From positions 806,001-870,000 of the forward strand of contig NZ_CP168493.1 of the NCBI RefSeq assembly GCF_042945595.1: 64,000 nucleotides of DNA, written 5' to 3'. A model generated the notes under the pieces. The model was not told where the DNA came from. It did no database searches and worked only from the letters and a program-made list of their open reading frames with translations. Source of the DNA: Psychrobacillus sp042945595. GTDB lineage: Bacteria > Bacillota > Bacilli > Bacillales_A > Planococcaceae. A program made the position numbers and the translations under genes. This document shows, in pieces, positions 36,152 to 44,037 of the stretch. Positions within the stretch are counted from its first letter, which is position 1. Each line of letters starts with the position of its first letter.

Positions 36152-36607
36152 ATGAAATTACGTACACCAATGCCAGAATTGACTGGTTCTACTGCATGGT
36201 TGAATGGTGAAGTTACAACTAGTGAGCTTGTCGGTGAAAAGCCAACGCTGATTCACTTTTGGTCGATCAGTTGTGGACTTTGTAAAGAAGCGATGCCTAA
36301 TGTGAATGATTTCCGTGATCAATATAAAGACGAATTAAATGTTGTCGCGGTGCATATGCCACGTTCCGAAAAAGACGTAGATCTTGAGGAAATTAAAAAG
36401 GTAGCGGCAGAACACGATATTACACAACCAATCTTTGTTGATAGCGAATTGAAGCTAACAGATGTATTCGAAAATCAATACGTCCCAGCTTATTACGTTT
36501 TCGACAAAGACGGTCAACTTCGTCATTTTCAAGCTGGCGGAAGCGGCATGAAAATGTTAGAAAAACGTGTAAACCGCGTGTTAGATGAAATGCGTAATGC
36601 AGAATAA
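36152..36607 (+). CDS. TlpA-like thiol-disulfide oxidoreductase
   Basis: Thioredoxin-fold protein of 151 residues with redox motif C41-G-L-C44 in HFWSISCGLCKEAMP. The cis-proline is in YVPAYYVFD. No signal peptide or membrane anchor, so it is probably cytosolic, unlike ResA/StoA. ATG 36152 follows AAAGGAGG at ideal spacing. An in-frame extension upstream to 36113 lacks such a site. Its location directly after the 2-Cys peroxiredoxin suggests a role in thiol peroxide defence, possibly reducing the peroxiredoxin; this is inference from context. Confidence 0.83.
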   Translation: MKLRTPMPELTGSTAWLNGEVTTSELVGEKPTLIHFWSISCGLCKEAMPNVNDFRDQYKDELNVVAVHMPRSEKDVDLEEIKKVAAEHDITQPIFVDSELKLTDVFENQYVPAYYVFDKDGQLRHFQAGGSGMKMLEKRVNRVLDEMRNAE

Positions 36608-36616
36608 GTAAGAATT

Positions 36617-36672
36617 ATGGCCAAGAACCAATTGGATTTGAAGGAATCCAGGTGGTTCTTGGCTATTTTTAT
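36617..36672 (+). terminator. Long-stem intrinsic terminator
   Basis: Outer stem ggccaagaacca (36619-36630) / tggttcttggct (36653-36664) with an inner ggatt/aatcc pairing, followed by ATTTTTATTT. Confidence 0.85.
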
Positions 36673-36694
36673 TTAGTACGAGAATGTTTTTTGG

Positions 36695-36800
36695 CATTTG
36701 GTCTCGGGTTTATTAAAATAGGTTGCGGGTCTTTGTAATTTGGTCTCGGGTTCTAGGAAATTGGTTGCGGATTTTTCTGAATCGGTCTCGAACTGCTATA
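36695..36800. repeat. 21-bp-phased repeat array (GGTCTCG/GGTTGCG)
   Basis: Five units whose cores alternate between ggtctcg and ggttgcg, starting at 36700, 36721, 36742, 36763 and 36784. All four intervals are exactly 21 bp while the sequence between the cores varies. The rest of the gap up to the deaminase gene (36994) shows no other gene. Confidence 0.8.
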
Positions 36801-36993
36801 TTATGGATAAAAAATTTGCACTAAGACAAGTATAATGACCAATTTTTTGTTTGATTGGAAGTGGAGGGTTTAGTTTGTTGCGTTCTAATTGCTCTCGGAG
36901 GTCCATATTTTGAATATGTTCCTACTTGTTTTATTAGATAACAATCATTTACCCGAATATGGTAAAATATTTTCAAAGATGAGGAGGAAGATA

Positions 36994-37449
36994 ATGGATA
37001 AGTTTATGAAGCGAGCGGTTGAATTGGCAGTTAAAAATGTTCAAAATGGAGGACAGCCATTTGGAGCAGTACTTGTAAAGGACAACGAAGTGGTTTCGGA
37101 AGGCTTCAACGAGCTACATATGAATCATGATATAAGCGGACACGCCGAGTTACTTGCGATACGTCGAGCACAGGAACAATTTCAAACGAATGATTTATCT
37201 GGATTTACGATGTATGCGAGCGGTGCACCTTGCGCAATGTGTTACAGTGCAATGATGTTTGCTGGAATCGAAAAAGCTTATTATTGCGCCACACTAGATG
37301 ATGCTAAAGCTGTGGGTCTAGGAAAGTCTGCGTTGATTTACGAAGAATTGCAGAAACCAGCCGACGCGCGCAAGTTTGACATGTGCCACATGGAGATTGA
37401 AGAAGATATGCAAAACCCAATGGAATTATGGAAAAAACGAAATGTCTAA
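36994..37449 (+). CDS. Zinc-dependent nucleoside/guanine deaminase family protein
   Basis: Cytidine-deaminase-fold enzyme of 151 residues. Zinc motif H50-A-E52 in SGHAELLAIR and P-C80-A-M-C83 in GAPCAMCYSA. The length and C-terminal region (GKSALIYEELQKPADAR) resemble guanine deaminase GuaD and tRNA adenosine deaminase relatives, and GuaD-like is the more likely. ATG 36994 follows GAGGAGG; an in-frame upstream extension to 36889 lacks a good site. The stop codon lies one base before the truncated palindrome at 37451. Confidence 0.85.
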   Translation: MDKFMKRAVELAVKNVQNGGQPFGAVLVKDNEVVSEGFNELHMNHDISGHAELLAIRRAQEQFQTNDLSGFTMYASGAPCAMCYSAMMFAGIEKAYYCATLDDAKAVGLGKSALIYEELQKPADARKFDMCHMEIEEDMQNPMELWKKRNV

Positions 37450-37450
37450 A

Positions 37451-37500
37451 TGTTACAGGTGCCTGGCACCTGTAATATACTTGTAATATGAATGTAATAT
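37451..37500. repeat. Truncated GTGCC(A/T)GGCAC palindrome abutting a stop codon
   Basis: Left arm is only TGTTACAGGTGCC (37451-37463), right after the deaminase stop codon. The right arm is long, GGCACCTGTAATATACTTG and on. The missing left half coincides with the coding sequence, which suggests the element was trimmed by, or inserted against, the gene end. Confidence 0.75.
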
Positions 37501-37524
37501 TTGAGATGGGATAGGGGGATTTGT

Positions 37525-38226
37525 TTGCGACCGATTATTGGTGTTTCTTCCAGTTTGAAAGAGGATGTTCTGACGGTTCCAACGGAGAATATGCATGCAA
37601 TCGTGAAGTTTGGTGGAGTTCCGCTTGTGCTTCCTAATATGGTGTATGCTGGGATTGATGCAATTGCTGAGATGATGGATGGATTGCTATTAACTGGTGG
37701 CGGGGATATTGATCCTACTTTATTTGGAGAAGAGCCGTTGCAAGGTCTTGGGGATATCACTCCTGAACGAGATGCGTTTGAAATTGCTATGATTCAAAAG
37801 ATGTTGGAGATGAATAAACCGATTTTAGGATTATGTCGGGGAGCTCAAATTCTGAATACTGCGGTTGGCGGGGATATGTATCAAGATATTTATTCGCAAA
37901 TCGAGCAAAAACTGTTGCAGCATAACCAACAAGCTCCACGTTGGCATGGATCTCATTTTGTGCAAGTAATGCAGGGCTCTCTTTTACATGGAATTGCGCG
38001 AACGGAACGGTTCAAAGTAAATAGTTATCATCATCAGGCGAATAGAAGAGTACCGACTGGCTTTGTAATAAGTGCTGTATCCAGTGATGGAATAGTGGAG
38101 GCAATTGAGAGTAGGAATCATCAATTTGTTTTGGGGCTGCAATGGCATCCGGAATATTTAGTATTAAAAAATGATTCGGTATCCTCTGCTATTTTCAAGG
38201 CATTTATAGATGCTTGCTCAAAATAA
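37525..38226 (+). CDS. Class-I glutamine amidotransferase-like gamma-glutamyl hydrolase (peptidase C26, PuuD-like)
   Basis: Hydrolase of 233 residues that cleaves gamma-glutamyl amide bonds, by family. Nucleophile C104 in LGLCRGAQ, H208 and E210 in QWHPEY complete the triad. N-terminal PIIGVS and the GGGDIDP loop are typical of the C26/PuuD family. A TTG at 37525 preceded by AGGGGGA is chosen; an in-frame TTG at 37501 has no clear ribosome binding site. The substrate may be gamma-glutamyl-GABA or a related amide. Monocistronic, with a strong terminator at 38250. Confidence 0.85.
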   Translation: MRPIIGVSSSLKEDVLTVPTENMHAIVKFGGVPLVLPNMVYAGIDAIAEMMDGLLLTGGGDIDPTLFGEEPLQGLGDITPERDAFEIAMIQKMLEMNKPILGLCRGAQILNTAVGGDMYQDIYSQIEQKLLQHNQQAPRWHGSHFVQVMQGSLLHGIARTERFKVNSYHHQANRRVPTGFVISAVSSDGIVEAIESRNHQFVLGLQWHPEYLVLKNDSVSSAIFKAFIDACSK

Positions 38227-38249
38227 TTAAAATTTAGTGTTTTTCAGTA

Positions 38250-38284
38250 AAAACGACTGTTTAGTGGCAGTCGTTTTTTTATTT
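38250..38284 (+). terminator. Strong intrinsic terminator
   Basis: Perfect 10-bp stem aaaacgactg (38250-38259) / cagtcgtttt (38268-38277) followed by a T-run. Confidence 0.88.
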
Positions 38285-38375
38285 AGTCTCGTTTTATAAA
38301 TAATTGGTCTCGCTAATGGTAGAAATGGTCTTGAGTTAGATCAGATTAGTCTTGGGTTGGAATTGGTCTCGAACA
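38281..38375. repeat. 21-bp-phased repeat array (GGTCTCG type)
   Basis: Cores agtctcg, ggtctcg, ggtcttg and agtcttg start at 38285, 38306, 38327 and 38348, each 21 bp apart. A fifth core at 38365 is 17 bp on. Same repeat type as at 36695, located in the next but one intergenic gap. Confidence 0.75.
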
Positions 38376-38469
38376 TTCATTTTTTGTTAAAAATTGAATA
38401 AATTTTTTAATTCATGAAACAAATTTAAATGGGAAAGCTACTTTAAGTATGAAAAAGGAGGCAATTTGA

Positions 38470-39456
38470 ATGCGGCGTTTGATTTCAGTCATCTGCTCCA
38501 TAAATGCATTTTTCTTACTTGTTTGCTTCGATGCTTCCGCCGCTGAGGAACCTTCGAGAGAACAGGTTTTAGAAAATAGAATGGATTACTATATAAAATA
38601 CTCAAGTATTTCGTTGCCATGGTATTACTTGGCTGCAGTTGATCAATACGAACGTAATATTCAACAAGTTCGAAAGGACATTCCAACGAGGGAAGGTGTG
38701 GTTGCCATCCAATTTTCGGATGATTATTGGACGGGCTTGCTGAATCCCAACAAGGATGACACTAATTTATTTTCCGTCAATTTTTTTGAAGGAAATGGAG
38801 CAGATGGAAATAAAGATGGAATCGCTGATCGCCAAAATGATGATGACGTCATGTTTACGATGTCTTCGTATTTAAGTGAATTCGGCACTTCTGAAAAAGA
38901 TTTTAAAAGGACATTAAAGGAGTACTACCAGCGCGATCAAGCAGTTGACCAGATTCTCGTAATTGCTAAAATCTATAAAAAATTTGAAACAACAAATTTA
39001 GATAAGCACGCCTTTCCATTAGATATTCATCATGAGTTTAGCTATCGAAGCACATGGGGCGATAGTCGAGGGTGGGGAGGGCGAAGGATACACGAAGGGA
39101 CAGATTTGTTTGCATCTTATGGTGTTCCAGTGAAGTCAACCTCTTATGGGATTATTGAAACGATGGGTTGGAACGACTATGGTGGTTGGAGAATTGGAAT
39201 ACGTGATATTCATAATACCTATCATTATTTCGCCCATTTATCTAGTTATCAAAAAGGTATAAAAGAAGGTGATATTTTGGAGCCGGGAGCTATTATTGGA
39301 TATGTTGGTAGTTCGGGATATGGAAAAAAAGGTACTGCTGGAAAATTTCCTCCGCACTTACACTACGGTATGTACAAATTTAATGGTCGAATCGAATGGG
39401 CTTACGATCCTTTTCCATCATTGAAACGATGGGAGCAAGAAGAACGAAAATCGTAA
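38470..39456 (+). CDS. lytH: Secreted M23 (LytM) peptidoglycan endopeptidase, LytH-like
   Basis: Exported zinc endopeptidase of 328 residues. Signal peptide 1-24 (LISVICSINAFFLLVCFDASAA). A helical N-terminal region (30-190) precedes the M23 domain with zinc ligands H208xxxD212 in IHEGTDLF and H296-L-H298 in PPHLHYG. The length and N-terminal sequence style fit Bacillus LytH (YunA), a sporulation enzyme that trims stem peptides during cortex formation. That identification is from memory and not checked. ATG with AAAAGGAGG. Monocistronic between a repeat array and a palindrome. Confidence 0.75.
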   Translation: MRRLISVICSINAFFLLVCFDASAAEEPSREQVLENRMDYYIKYSSISLPWYYLAAVDQYERNIQQVRKDIPTREGVVAIQFSDDYWTGLLNPNKDDTNLFSVNFFEGNGADGNKDGIADRQNDDDVMFTMSSYLSEFGTSEKDFKRTLKEYYQRDQAVDQILVIAKIYKKFETTNLDKHAFPLDIHHEFSYRSTWGDSRGWGGRRIHEGTDLFASYGVPVKSTSYGIIETMGWNDYGGWRIGIRDIHNTYHYFAHLSSYQKGIKEGDILEPGAIIGYVGSSGYGKKGTAGKFPPHLHYGMYKFNGRIEWAYDPFPSLKRWEQEERKS

Positions 39457-39479
39457 AAAAACATCCATCGCTTATTTAA

Positions 39480-39522
39480 GACAAAATTATTACGGGTGCC
39501 AGGCACCCGTAATAATTTTGTC
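39480..39522. repeat. GTGCC(A/T)GGCAC palindrome copy
   Basis: Perfect 21-bp arms, gacaaaattattacgggtgcc and its complement, around a central A at 39501. Between the lytH-like gene and the end of the minus-strand DUF5658-like gene. Confidence 0.88.
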
Positions 39523-39526
39523 ATAT

Positions 39527-39853
39527 TTAGGTTAGTAGTGAGATCCAAAAGAGATGTTGGAGGAAGACGAAAGTATATAGAATAATGGCGATAGAAAGTA
39601 ATATTTGTATGTGCCTGTTTGGTTGCAGTTTCGTCAAGAGATATATTAAGAGTAAGGGTAGACAGATTTTTAGTAAGTAAAAACCAGGGATGTTTGTTTC
39701 GTATACGAAATGCATGAGTGGGTTTGCTTCTGTAATGTGGTCGTTTCGAATGCCAAAATAGGTGAAGAAGCTGTCGAATATGGCTAATACTAGTAGAATG
39801 GTAGCTGCTTTTTATAGTGTTTTATTAGTATTAAAAACATGTTTAGTATACAT
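39527..39853 (-). pseudogene. Small DUF5658-like membrane protein with an in-frame TAA at codon 14
   Basis: ATG 39853 follows AAAGAGG and begins MYTKHVFNTNKTL. A TAA codon (39812-39814) then interrupts, and the frame continues KAATILLVLAIFDSFFTYF, IRNDHITEANPLMHFVYE, with two or three more hydrophobic segments to the stop at 39527. The FDxFxTYxG and EANPLM motifs are typical of DUF5658 membrane proteins. Function unknown. Restart at ATG 39715 would lack the first membrane helix. The nonsense codon makes this a probable pseudogene unless the sequence is in error. Confidence 0.6.
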
Positions 39854-39991
39854 AGATTTGTGCCTCTTTCCATGGTCAGAAGATATTTCAACTGTGTTAT
39901 TATGTTGAAATAAGTAATAAATTATACGTTGTCGCTGAGGGTTTTATTCAAGGACACTCAAATACAGCCAAAAGATAAAAGGAGTGGAGCC

Positions 39992-40663
39992 ATGTTGGAG
40001 AGTAATAGTTCTTTCGTTTCTTCCTGGAGCGGTGGGAAGGATTCTGCGATGGCTTATTATCGTGCATTGAAATTGGGGATGGTTCCGAAAAAGTTGTTGA
40101 CGATGTTTGAAGAAGATGGAGAGGTTTCCAAATCGCATGCTCTTCCTTTAAATGTTGTAGAAGCACAAGCGAAGCGTCTTGGGGTGCCATTATTAATAAA
40201 AGAGGCAAGTTGGAATACATATGAGGGTCGATTTATAGAAGCGATGAACGAGTGTCGGGCAGAAGGAATTTCGCATGGGATATTTGGGGATATTGATATA
40301 GAGGATCATTTGGAATGGGTCAAGACTACTTGTGAAAAATCGGATATTGTCTCCGTTCATCCTCTGTGGGAGAAGCCTCGCCGTGCAATTGTAGGAGAGT
40401 TATTGGATGCTGGGTTTGAGGCTTGGATAGTTGTCGTGAATACGAAGATGATGCCTGCAAAGTATGTGGGTGCACGTTTTACAAGAGAGTTGGTTGAGGA
40501 GCTCGAAGCGGCAGGTATTGATTCGTGCGGGGAAAGTGGAGAGTTTCATACAGTCGTTGTGGATGGTCCTATTTTTACAGAGAGAATTCCAGTTGAAATT
40601 GGAAAGCCATTTATAAGAGGTGATTATATCTTCGCTCCGGTTTTATTGGACGAAAGTAATTAA
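39992..40663 (+). CDS. Dph6-like PP-loop ATP pyrophosphatase (adenine nucleotide alpha hydrolase)
   Basis: A 223-residue enzyme with the PP-loop SWSGGKDSAMAYYRAL near the N-terminus and the family blocks GISHGIFGDI and VGARFTRELVEEL. Related to diphthine-ammonia ligase Dph6, but bacteria lack diphthamide, so the bacterial substrate is unknown. ATG 39992 follows AAAGGAGTGG; the frame is open upstream to 39929 without a better site. Monocistronic. Confidence 0.83.
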   Translation: MLESNSSFVSSWSGGKDSAMAYYRALKLGMVPKKLLTMFEEDGEVSKSHALPLNVVEAQAKRLGVPLLIKEASWNTYEGRFIEAMNECRAEGISHGIFGDIDIEDHLEWVKTTCEKSDIVSVHPLWEKPRRAIVGELLDAGFEAWIVVVNTKMMPAKYVGARFTRELVEELEAAGIDSCGESGEFHTVVVDGPIFTERIPVEIGKPFIRGDYIFAPVLLDESN

Positions 40664-40753
40664 ATTCTTTCCGACTTTTTCGATTAAATCTTCATCCAAA
40701 AGGGCATCGTATAGGAGAAAATACATAATTTTTTATGTACTGGAGGTTGGCAA

Positions 40754-41266
40754 ATGAAGAGGATGAACAGAGGAATCGTAACCGCATTATCTGCAATCGG
40801 GATCGCTCAAGGCTTAAAAATACTAACGCATAAAAAGTTAACCGGAAAATGGGATGTAAAACAAGCGCTCTCAACAGGTGGGATGCCCAGTTCGCATTCA
40901 GCAGGAGTTGCGGCACTTGCCTCCTATGTAGCTGCAAATAAAGGAGCTGGCCACACAGAAACGGCACTTGCGGTTGTATTCGGTGCAATCGTGATGTATG
41001 ATGCGCAAGGGATTAGAAGGCATACGGGTGAAATTGCTCATCTTGTGAATGACTTAGAAGACAAAATAACTAAATTGTCTGGTGAATTTCCAAGCTTTGA
41101 ATATGTTAAGAGTGAAGAGGAATTGGATGAACTACTTGGCCATCAACCGGTCGAAGTTGGTGCAGGAGCACTTTTAGGGATAGCAATTGGGTTAGTCTCC
41201 GCTAAAATAGAAAATGACGAAAGAAAAGAAAAAAAAATTATCCCTAATAAGTCACATGGCTTGTGA
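40754..41266 (+). CDS. yuiD: Divergent PAP2-family membrane protein YuiD
   Basis: DUF212 protein of 170 residues. Conserved blocks TGGMPSSHSAGVAALA and DAQGIRRHTGE correspond to the phosphatase-like active site of divergent PAP2 proteins. Hydrophobic segments lie at about 8-25, 50-65, 72-90 and 138-155, so it is membrane-embedded. The C-terminus is lysine-rich. ATG with TGGAGG at good spacing. Enzymatic activity of the family is unproven. Its 3' end runs into the hairpin and palindrome at 41274. Confidence 0.88.
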   Translation: MKRMNRGIVTALSAIGIAQGLKILTHKKLTGKWDVKQALSTGGMPSSHSAGVAALASYVAANKGAGHTETALAVVFGAIVMYDAQGIRRHTGEIAHLVNDLEDKITKLSGEFPSFEYVKSEEELDELLGHQPVEVGAGALLGIAIGLVSAKIENDERKEKKIIPNKSHGL

Positions 41267-41273
41267 GGTTTTT

Positions 41274-41322
41274 TATTACAACTATATTACGGGTGCCAGG
41301 CACCCGTAATATAGTTGTAATA
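41274..41322. repeat. GTGCC(A/T)GGCAC palindrome copy
   Basis: Perfect 24-bp arms around a central A at 41298, outer part tattacaactatattac, inner GGGTGCC. Lies just after the yuiD stop codon. Confidence 0.9.
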
Positions 41323-41396
41323 TTCAATGGAGTGATATAAATGCGGTATAATGGGGAATATAGATTTAAGATAAAAACTTATAAGGGGTGTTTGCG

Positions 41397-41729
41397 ATGA
41401 CGGCGTATGAAGAAATTACATCTGTTAATCAATGGAAGGATATTTTAGAGGAGTCGAAGAAACAACCTGTTTTGTTGTTGAAGCATAGTACCACTTGCCC
41501 AGTGAGTGCGCATGCATTCGGAGAGTTCACTTCTTTTGATTCGACTATTAAAACTTATTTAGTGAAAGTTATTGAAAGCCGGGCTGTGTCTAATGAAATT
41601 GGAAATGATTTGGCTATAAAACATGAATCACCTCAAGTATTTTTGATAGCGAAAGGGGAATCCGTTTGGAATACCTCTCATTGGAAAATTACTAAGAAAG
41701 AATTAGCGAAAGCAGTGGAATCAATCTAA
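41397..41729 (+). CDS. ytxJ: YtxJ-type monothiol bacilliredoxin
   Basis: A 110-residue thioredoxin-fold protein with a single active cysteine C34 in KHSTTCPVSAHA, matching YtxJ (BrxC) of bacilli, which removes bacillithiol from mixed disulfides in the cytoplasm. ATG 41397 follows AAGGGG; an in-frame GTG three codons upstream is less likely. The next gene begins 16 bp after its stop, so both may be one transcript. Confidence 0.88.
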   Translation: MTAYEEITSVNQWKDILEESKKQPVLLLKHSTTCPVSAHAFGEFTSFDSTIKTYLVKVIESRAVSNEIGNDLAIKHESPQVFLIAKGESVWNTSHWKITKKELAKAVESI

Positions 41730-41745
41730 GGAAAAGTGTAGAAAA

Positions 41746-42579
41746 ATGGATGGAATACTTAAAGTGGGGCACTATTTAGTTGAACATGCAGAGAAGATTG
41801 TCCAGGAAATGATGGATTTGGCACTTGTTCATGTAAATTATCAAGTCACGGATAAAATGCTTGAGCAATCCTTGAAATATAATGTAGAATTTTTGGAGCT
41901 TCTTGCAAAATCTTTCAATGAAACAAATGATACAGCAGCTGATGAATTAATTAAATGGAGTAAAAAAAATGGGGAACAGCAAGCAGCTATTTTTACACAG
42001 TTTTCTAAAATAATAAAACCTTATGCAAAGAATCGCTTGATGTATTTGGAATATATAACCAAAATATCGATAGAACTTGGGATCTCGACCGAAGAGGTAG
42101 TAAAAATAAATAATCGAATTTGTTACTTAATGGATATAAGTATGACGGAAACGATGATTGCTTACGAGACTTATAGAGATGAATTAATGTTTGAACGGCA
42201 GAGAGAGATTAACAAATTATCCGCGCCTATTGTTCCCATACAAAAGGGAATTGCAATACTACCATTAGTTGGGGATATAAATTATGAACGTGTACAGCAT
42301 TTATTGGATTATATCATCCCTACAATACCAGATATGAAAATTGATCATTTAATAATAGACTTTTCTGGAATACTTATGATTGATACGGAAATAGCACAGC
42401 ATATTTTTACTATTCATAATGTACTTGAATTGCTTGGAATTCATGTGATGTTTACTGGCATTCGTCCAAATCTTTCAACGGTCATTGTTCGGGCGGGTAT
42501 AGATTTTACTTCATTTCATACATTTGGTAGCGTTAAATATGCGATTGATAGTGTAGAAAAGAATCTTATAGGAAAATAA
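41746..42579 (+). CDS. RsbR-like STAS-domain protein
   Basis: A 277-residue protein with a helical N-terminal sensory-type region (1-150) and a C-terminal STAS domain (about 160-275), like RsbR paralogues that form stressosomes and control sigma-B. T214 in LMIDTEIAQ aligns with the first RsbRA phosphosite. The second site around FTGIRPNLSTVIV is shifted and uncertain. No haem or FMN motif is obvious, so the stimulus is unknown. No rsbS or rsbT is adjacent. It may be co-transcribed with ytxJ. Ends at a very strong terminator. Confidence 0.83.
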   Translation: MDGILKVGHYLVEHAEKIVQEMMDLALVHVNYQVTDKMLEQSLKYNVEFLELLAKSFNETNDTAADELIKWSKKNGEQQAAIFTQFSKIIKPYAKNRLMYLEYITKISIELGISTEEVVKINNRICYLMDISMTETMIAYETYRDELMFERQREINKLSAPIVPIQKGIAILPLVGDINYERVQHLLDYIIPTIPDMKIDHLIIDFSGILMIDTEIAQHIFTIHNVLELLGIHVMFTGIRPNLSTVIVRAGIDFTSFHTFGSVKYAIDSVEKNLIGK

Positions 42580-42585
42580 CTATTC

Positions 42586-42632
42586 AAAATAGAACCGCTC
42601 CTTTCACACAAAGGAGCGGTTCTATTTTGTAC
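42586..42632. terminator. Very strong intrinsic terminator
   Basis: Perfect 19-bp stem (42586-42604 / 42610-42628) with a 5-nt loop, both ends A/T-tract, so it may work in both directions. Confidence 0.9.
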
Positions 42633-43127
42633 AGAAAAAATTTCCATAAACATTTGTCACCTAGGGGGAGAGACAGGAGTCGAAGTGTTTTATTTATAAT
42701 GCACTAACCATGTTTATAAGTATTTGTGTTAATACATGTTGTTGCTCTTTGTTTCTGAATTTCCGAAATTATGAATGTACGTTCCCTTCTCTGTTTGTTA
42801 ATATTTCACTTTTTCTCGAGAAAGAAATGTTACATTGTTGTTACGGGTGCCAGGCACCCGTAACAACGGGAAAGACCTACACTTTCCATACTTGCTTGTC
42901 TGAGGCATGCACGAAGCAGGTCATACATTCATTCCTACACGATATAGCGAACTTAGACTGTATTCCACTAACATAGGAGCTTGCGTTTTTCTTAGTGGCC
43001 TTATTTTGTGCAAAGAAATTATACTATGGGGCTACTTAAATAAAGGAAAAGGGGTAAGTAATTTAGAATTTTACCTATATGAACATACGATTTTCTAAAT
43101 ATTTACCCATAAAATAAATAAAAATTG
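42633..43127. other. Long intergenic region with one palindrome and no supported gene
   Basis: About 495 bp between the RsbR-like gene and the regulatory region at 43128. Open frames at 42710-42976 and 42907-43098 have no ribosome binding site, one runs through the palindrome at 42837, and neither resembles a known protein. Confidence 0.5.
42837..42867. repeat. Short GTGCC(A/T)GGCAC palindrome copy
   Basis: 15-bp perfect arms gttgttacgggtgcc and complement around a central A at 42852. Outer halves of the element are missing. Confidence 0.85.
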
Positions 43128-43176
43128 AATTTTTTGAATATTCATTTGACATTTACCCTGTAGCAAAGCATATAAT
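43128..43176 (+). promoter_or_regulatory. CodY-like box and promoter of the peptide catabolic cluster
   Basis: AATTTTTTGAATATT (43128-43142) matches 13 of 15 positions of the CodY consensus AATTTTCWGAAAATT. TTGACA follows at 43146-43151 and TATAAT at 43171-43176, with a longish 19-bp spacer. CodY represses peptide use when branched-chain amino acids are plentiful, which fits the downstream genes. The site prediction is tentative in AT-rich DNA. Confidence 0.45.
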
Positions 43177-43208
43177 GTATTTAATTATAAAATAGGTGGT
43201 GAAGTATT

Positions 43209-44027
43209 TTGTTTAAAAGTGTTAACAGTTTACAGTCGACACTATTTGAGGAAAAATTGGCGATTGTGACAGGTGCAGCAAATGGTATCGGATATGCGAT
43301 TTGTGAAGCCTTTATCAAGCACGGCTGCAATGTAGTAGCGTTAGATCTTTTAGAGGATAAATTAATGGAAAACAAAAGAAACATAGATACATTTATTGCA
43401 GATAATAATTTGAAAAATAAATTCACCATCATATCGGCGGATTTAACTGATGAAGATGCAGTAAATAATGCAGTGTTGAAAGTAGTTAAAGAATATGAAA
43501 ATATAAATATTCTAGTAAACACTGCTGGTGGCGTTGCTGGACAGATACACAAACCAATCGAAGAAATTCATAAAGATGAGTGGGAAAAAGTCATTGATAT
43601 AAATTTAACCTCTACATTTTTAATGACGAAAGCAGTTGCGTCCAATATGAAAAATAATAAGAGTGGACGAATTATCAATATTTCAAGCGGGGCTGGAAGG
43701 AGTACTAGTTTAACTGGCATACAAGCCTATGCAAGTGCAAAAGCAGCGCAAATTGGATTTACTCGACAAATGGCACAAGAGCTTGGGCAATATGGAATTA
43801 CTGTTAATAATGTTGCACCTGGTTTTGTCTTATCTAATCCATCAACACAAAAGCAATGGGATGCCATGAGTGAGGTAGAACAGAATGCATTAATACAAAA
43901 AATTTCATTAAAAAGATTAGGTAAAGCAGAGGATATTGCATATCCAGTATTGTTTTTCGCATCGGAATATGCGAGCTACATTAGCGGACAAACAATTTCT
44001 GCGGATGGAGGCTTGCAATTATTTTAG
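43209..44027 (+). CDS. Short-chain dehydrogenase/reductase
   Basis: Classical SDR oxidoreductase of 272 residues. Cofactor loop TGAANGIG near residues 19-26, NTAGG, catalytic S159/S160 (ISSGAG), Y174 and K178 (YASAKAA). The C-terminal SGQTISADGG is typical. It resembles 3-oxoacyl-ACP reductases and polyol dehydrogenases, but its position as first gene of a peptide/amide cluster suggests a catabolic oxidoreductase. TTG start behind AGGTGGTG. The next gene follows after 10 bp. Confidence 0.85.
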   Translation: MFKSVNSLQSTLFEEKLAIVTGAANGIGYAICEAFIKHGCNVVALDLLEDKLMENKRNIDTFIADNNLKNKFTIISADLTDEDAVNNAVLKVVKEYENINILVNTAGGVAGQIHKPIEEIHKDEWEKVIDINLTSTFLMTKAVASNMKNNKSGRIINISSGAGRSTSLTGIQAYASAKAAQIGFTRQMAQELGQYGITVNNVAPGFVLSNPSTQKQWDAMSEVEQNALIQKISLKRLGKAEDIAYPVLFFASEYASYISGQTISADGGLQLF

Positions 44028-44037
44028 GAGGGTAACG

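Noticed and set aside
42710..43098. Small proteins in the gap before the peptide cluster
   Set aside because: No ribosome binding sites, no recognisable families, and one frame runs through an intergenic palindrome.
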